From positions 1 through 8,156 of the forward strand of contig DLWR01000176.1 in NCBI GenBank assembly GCA_003444795.1: a stretch of DNA of 8,156 nucleotides. The letters are read 5' to 3'. How positions within the stretch are numbered: the stretch's first letter is position 1; each line of letters opens with the position of its first letter. The position numbers were made by a program, and so were the translations under genes. Below are positions 6,711-8,156 of this stretch, piece after piece. A model generated the notes under the pieces. That model had not been told where the DNA came from. It saw nothing but the letters and a program-made list of their open reading frames with translations, and did not search any database. The DNA is from Cryomorphaceae bacterium. Lineage in GTDB: Bacteria; Bacteroidota; Bacteroidia; Flavobacteriales; Schleiferiaceae.

Positions 6711-8156
6711 ATGAATCTTTCCTTTAAGCAGTGGAACAACCTCACGGGTTGGCTCACGTTTGGAATTGCCCTCTTCACCTATGCTTCAACGCTGGAGCCA
6801 ACGGTAAGTTTCTGGGACTGTGGGGAATACATCGCCACCTCTGTCAAGCTTCAAGTAGGTCACCCTCCAGGTGCCCCCGTGTTTCAGTTATTCGCCAATG
6901 TGCTCTCACAGCTGGCTTTTGGCAACGTAGAGCGCCAAGCGTTCTATGTGAATCTGGTGTCTGGCCTTTCTAGTGCATTCACGATTCCCTTCTTGTTTTG
7001 GACCATTGTGGCTTTTGGGCGCAAGTTGTTCAGTACAGAGACCCTCAGCAAGGGCCAAGAAATTGTTCTCTTGGGAGCCGGCGCGGTAGGCGCATTGGCG
7101 TTTACGTTCAGTGATTCCTTTTGGTTTTCAGCGGTAGAAGGTGAAGTCTATGCCATGTCTAGCTGCTTTACGGCGATTGCTTTCTGGGCAGTGTTGAAGT
7201 GGGAGCAAGCGGTGGATTCAGATCCCTATGCCAACCGTTGGTTGCTTCTGATTGCCTACTTGACGGGCTTGTCTGTAGGCGTTCACATTCTGGTCTTCTT
7301 GACGATTCCATCCGTTGTGATGATTTACTTCTACAAGAAGTACCCCCAGGTGACTTGGAAGTCATGGGTGGTCGCCAATGCGGCCTCAATTGGAGTTTTG
7401 GGCTTGGTCTTTGCCATCATCATCCCCTTCATTTTATCACTTTTTGGCTGGTTGGAAATTGCTACGGTCAATAGCATTGGCATGCCAAAGAATACCGGCT
7501 CAATCCTGGCTATCCTATTGATTGCGGGGGGCGTATACTTTGGAATTCAATGGGCCAAAAAGAAGGATAAGCCTCTCGTTGCCCAAGGGATTCAGGCAGT
7601 TGTTTTCTTGCTAATTGGCTATTCGAGCTTTGTGGTTCTAGCCATTCGCTCCAACGCCAACACGCCCATTGACGAGAACAATCCCGAGGATGCCATGTCC
7701 TTGCTCTCCTACTATAAACGCGACCAGTACGGCGATTGGCCCGTGCTATATGGCCAAAGCTTCAACAGCCAGTTGGATGCTACTCAACCTTATGTGGACG
7801 GTAGCCCCGCCTACCAATACAGCGAGGAGACGGGCAAATACGAAGTGACCAGTGACGGTAAAGCGTCCAAGCCAAACTACGCAAAGAGCGATGTGGGATT
7901 CTTCCCACGCATGTGGAGTGATCAAGCCGACCATATCGAAAACTACCAAAAGCTGATGGGCGTCAAGCCCTCGAACAAGTTGAAGTTGAGCGATCACTTC
8001 AAGTTCTTCATGGACTACCAAGTGGGCCAAATGTGGTTCCGTTACTTCATGTGGAATTTTGCTGGCCGCCAAAACGACGATCAGAACCGCTACGAACTCA
8101 CTAAAGGCAACTGGATCACCGGTATCGCCTTTTTGGATGAAATGCGCCGTGGTCCG
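6711..8156 (+). CDS. DUF2723 (TMEM260/GT117-like) polytopic membrane protein, 3' truncated
   Basis: The frame is open from ATG 6711 to the window edge, giving the first 482 residues without a stop. Family members in Bacteroidota are often about 1,000 residues. An N-terminal hydrophobic helix (about 14-28) is followed by FWDCGEYIA with Asp36 and Glu39, placed like the catalytic acidic residue in the first outer loop of GT-C glycosyltransferases. VGHPPGAP (49-56) and FWFSAVEGEVYAMS (137-150) are hallmark stretches of this family. Several more membrane segments follow to about residue 320 (for example 82-102, 118-134, 176-210, 220-246, 265-280, 295-313). A largely soluble region begins near 315. 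The animal relative TMEM260 is a protein O-mannosyltransferase. A sugar-transfer role here is inferred from that family link, and the donor and acceptor are unknown. There is no operon link to suf. Confidence 0.88.
   Translation, partial: MNLSFKQWNNLTGWLTFGIALFTYASTLEPTVSFWDCGEYIATSVKLQVGHPPGAPVFQLFANVLSQLAFGNVERQAFYVNLVSGLSSAFTIPFLFWTIVAFGRKLFSTETLSKGQEIVLLGAGAVGALAFTFSDSFWFSAVEGEVYAMSSCFTAIAFWAVLKWEQAVDSDPYANRWLLLIAYLTGLSVGVHILVFLTIPSVVMIYFYKKYPQVTWKSWVVANAASIGVLGLVFAIIIPFILSLFGWLEIATVNSIGMPKNTGSILAILLIAGGVYFGIQWAKKKDKPLVAQGIQAVVFLLIGYSSFVVLAIRSNANTPIDENNPEDAMSLLSYYKRDQYGDWPVLYGQSFNSQLDATQPYVDGSPAYQYSEETGKYEVTSDGKASKPNYAKSDVGFFPRMWSDQADHIENYQKLMGVKPSNKLKLSDHFKFFMDYQVGQMWFRYFMWNFAGRQNDDQNRYELTKGNWITGIAFLDEMRRGP

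Noticed and set aside
6731..6973. Short + strand open frame within the DUF2723 gene
   Set aside because: It is out of frame with the real gene starting at 6711, whose product carries clear family motifs through this stretch.

Overview
The window looks like chromosomal DNA of a Bacteroidota bacterium, probably a marine or freshwater relative of the Flavobacteriales with balanced to slightly high GC. Four things support this: a C-terminal type IX secretion (T9SS) sorting tail, a periplasmic SusA-type amylase, TAnnTTTG-like promoter boxes with no Shine-Dalgarno sequences, and a long DUF2723 membrane protein of the kind common in this phylum. All six real genes lie on the + strand.

Layout. (1) 1-2548 is a carbohydrate segment. 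It holds the 3' end of a secreted T9SS protein with a glycan-binding-like beta domain, a strong intergenic hairpin (587-612), and a complete exported GH13 cyclomaltodextrinase/neopullulanase-type enzyme. (2) 2580-6526 is an iron-sulfur assembly operon. A promoter-like box is followed by sufA (A-type carrier), sufB, sufC and sufD, joined by 4-base overlaps or a 12-base gap, and closed by a hairpin terminator with a T-run. (3) 6462-6710 is a 249-base intergenic region. It holds two arrays of an octamer repeat (AAGRGTNN) in opposite orientations, then a cluster of short GC-rich hairpins and a second promoter-like box. (4) 6711-8156 is the first 482 codons of a DUF2723/GT117-like polytopic membrane protein that runs off the window.

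How the genes work together. SufB, SufC and SufD should form the cytosolic scaffold on which Fe-S clusters are built, and SufA should carry clusters to client proteins. The cysteine desulfurase SufS and the sulfur carrier SufE are not in the window and must be encoded elsewhere. The amylase probably cleaves maltodextrins in the periplasm after import by a Sus-like system. The upstream T9SS protein may bind the polysaccharide at the cell surface, but that link is inferred from adjacency and a weak domain resemblance.

The coding content is conventional for the phylum, and I see no clear undescribed multi-gene system. The most interesting unexplained structure is the inverted pair of octamer arrays between sufD and the DUF2723 gene.
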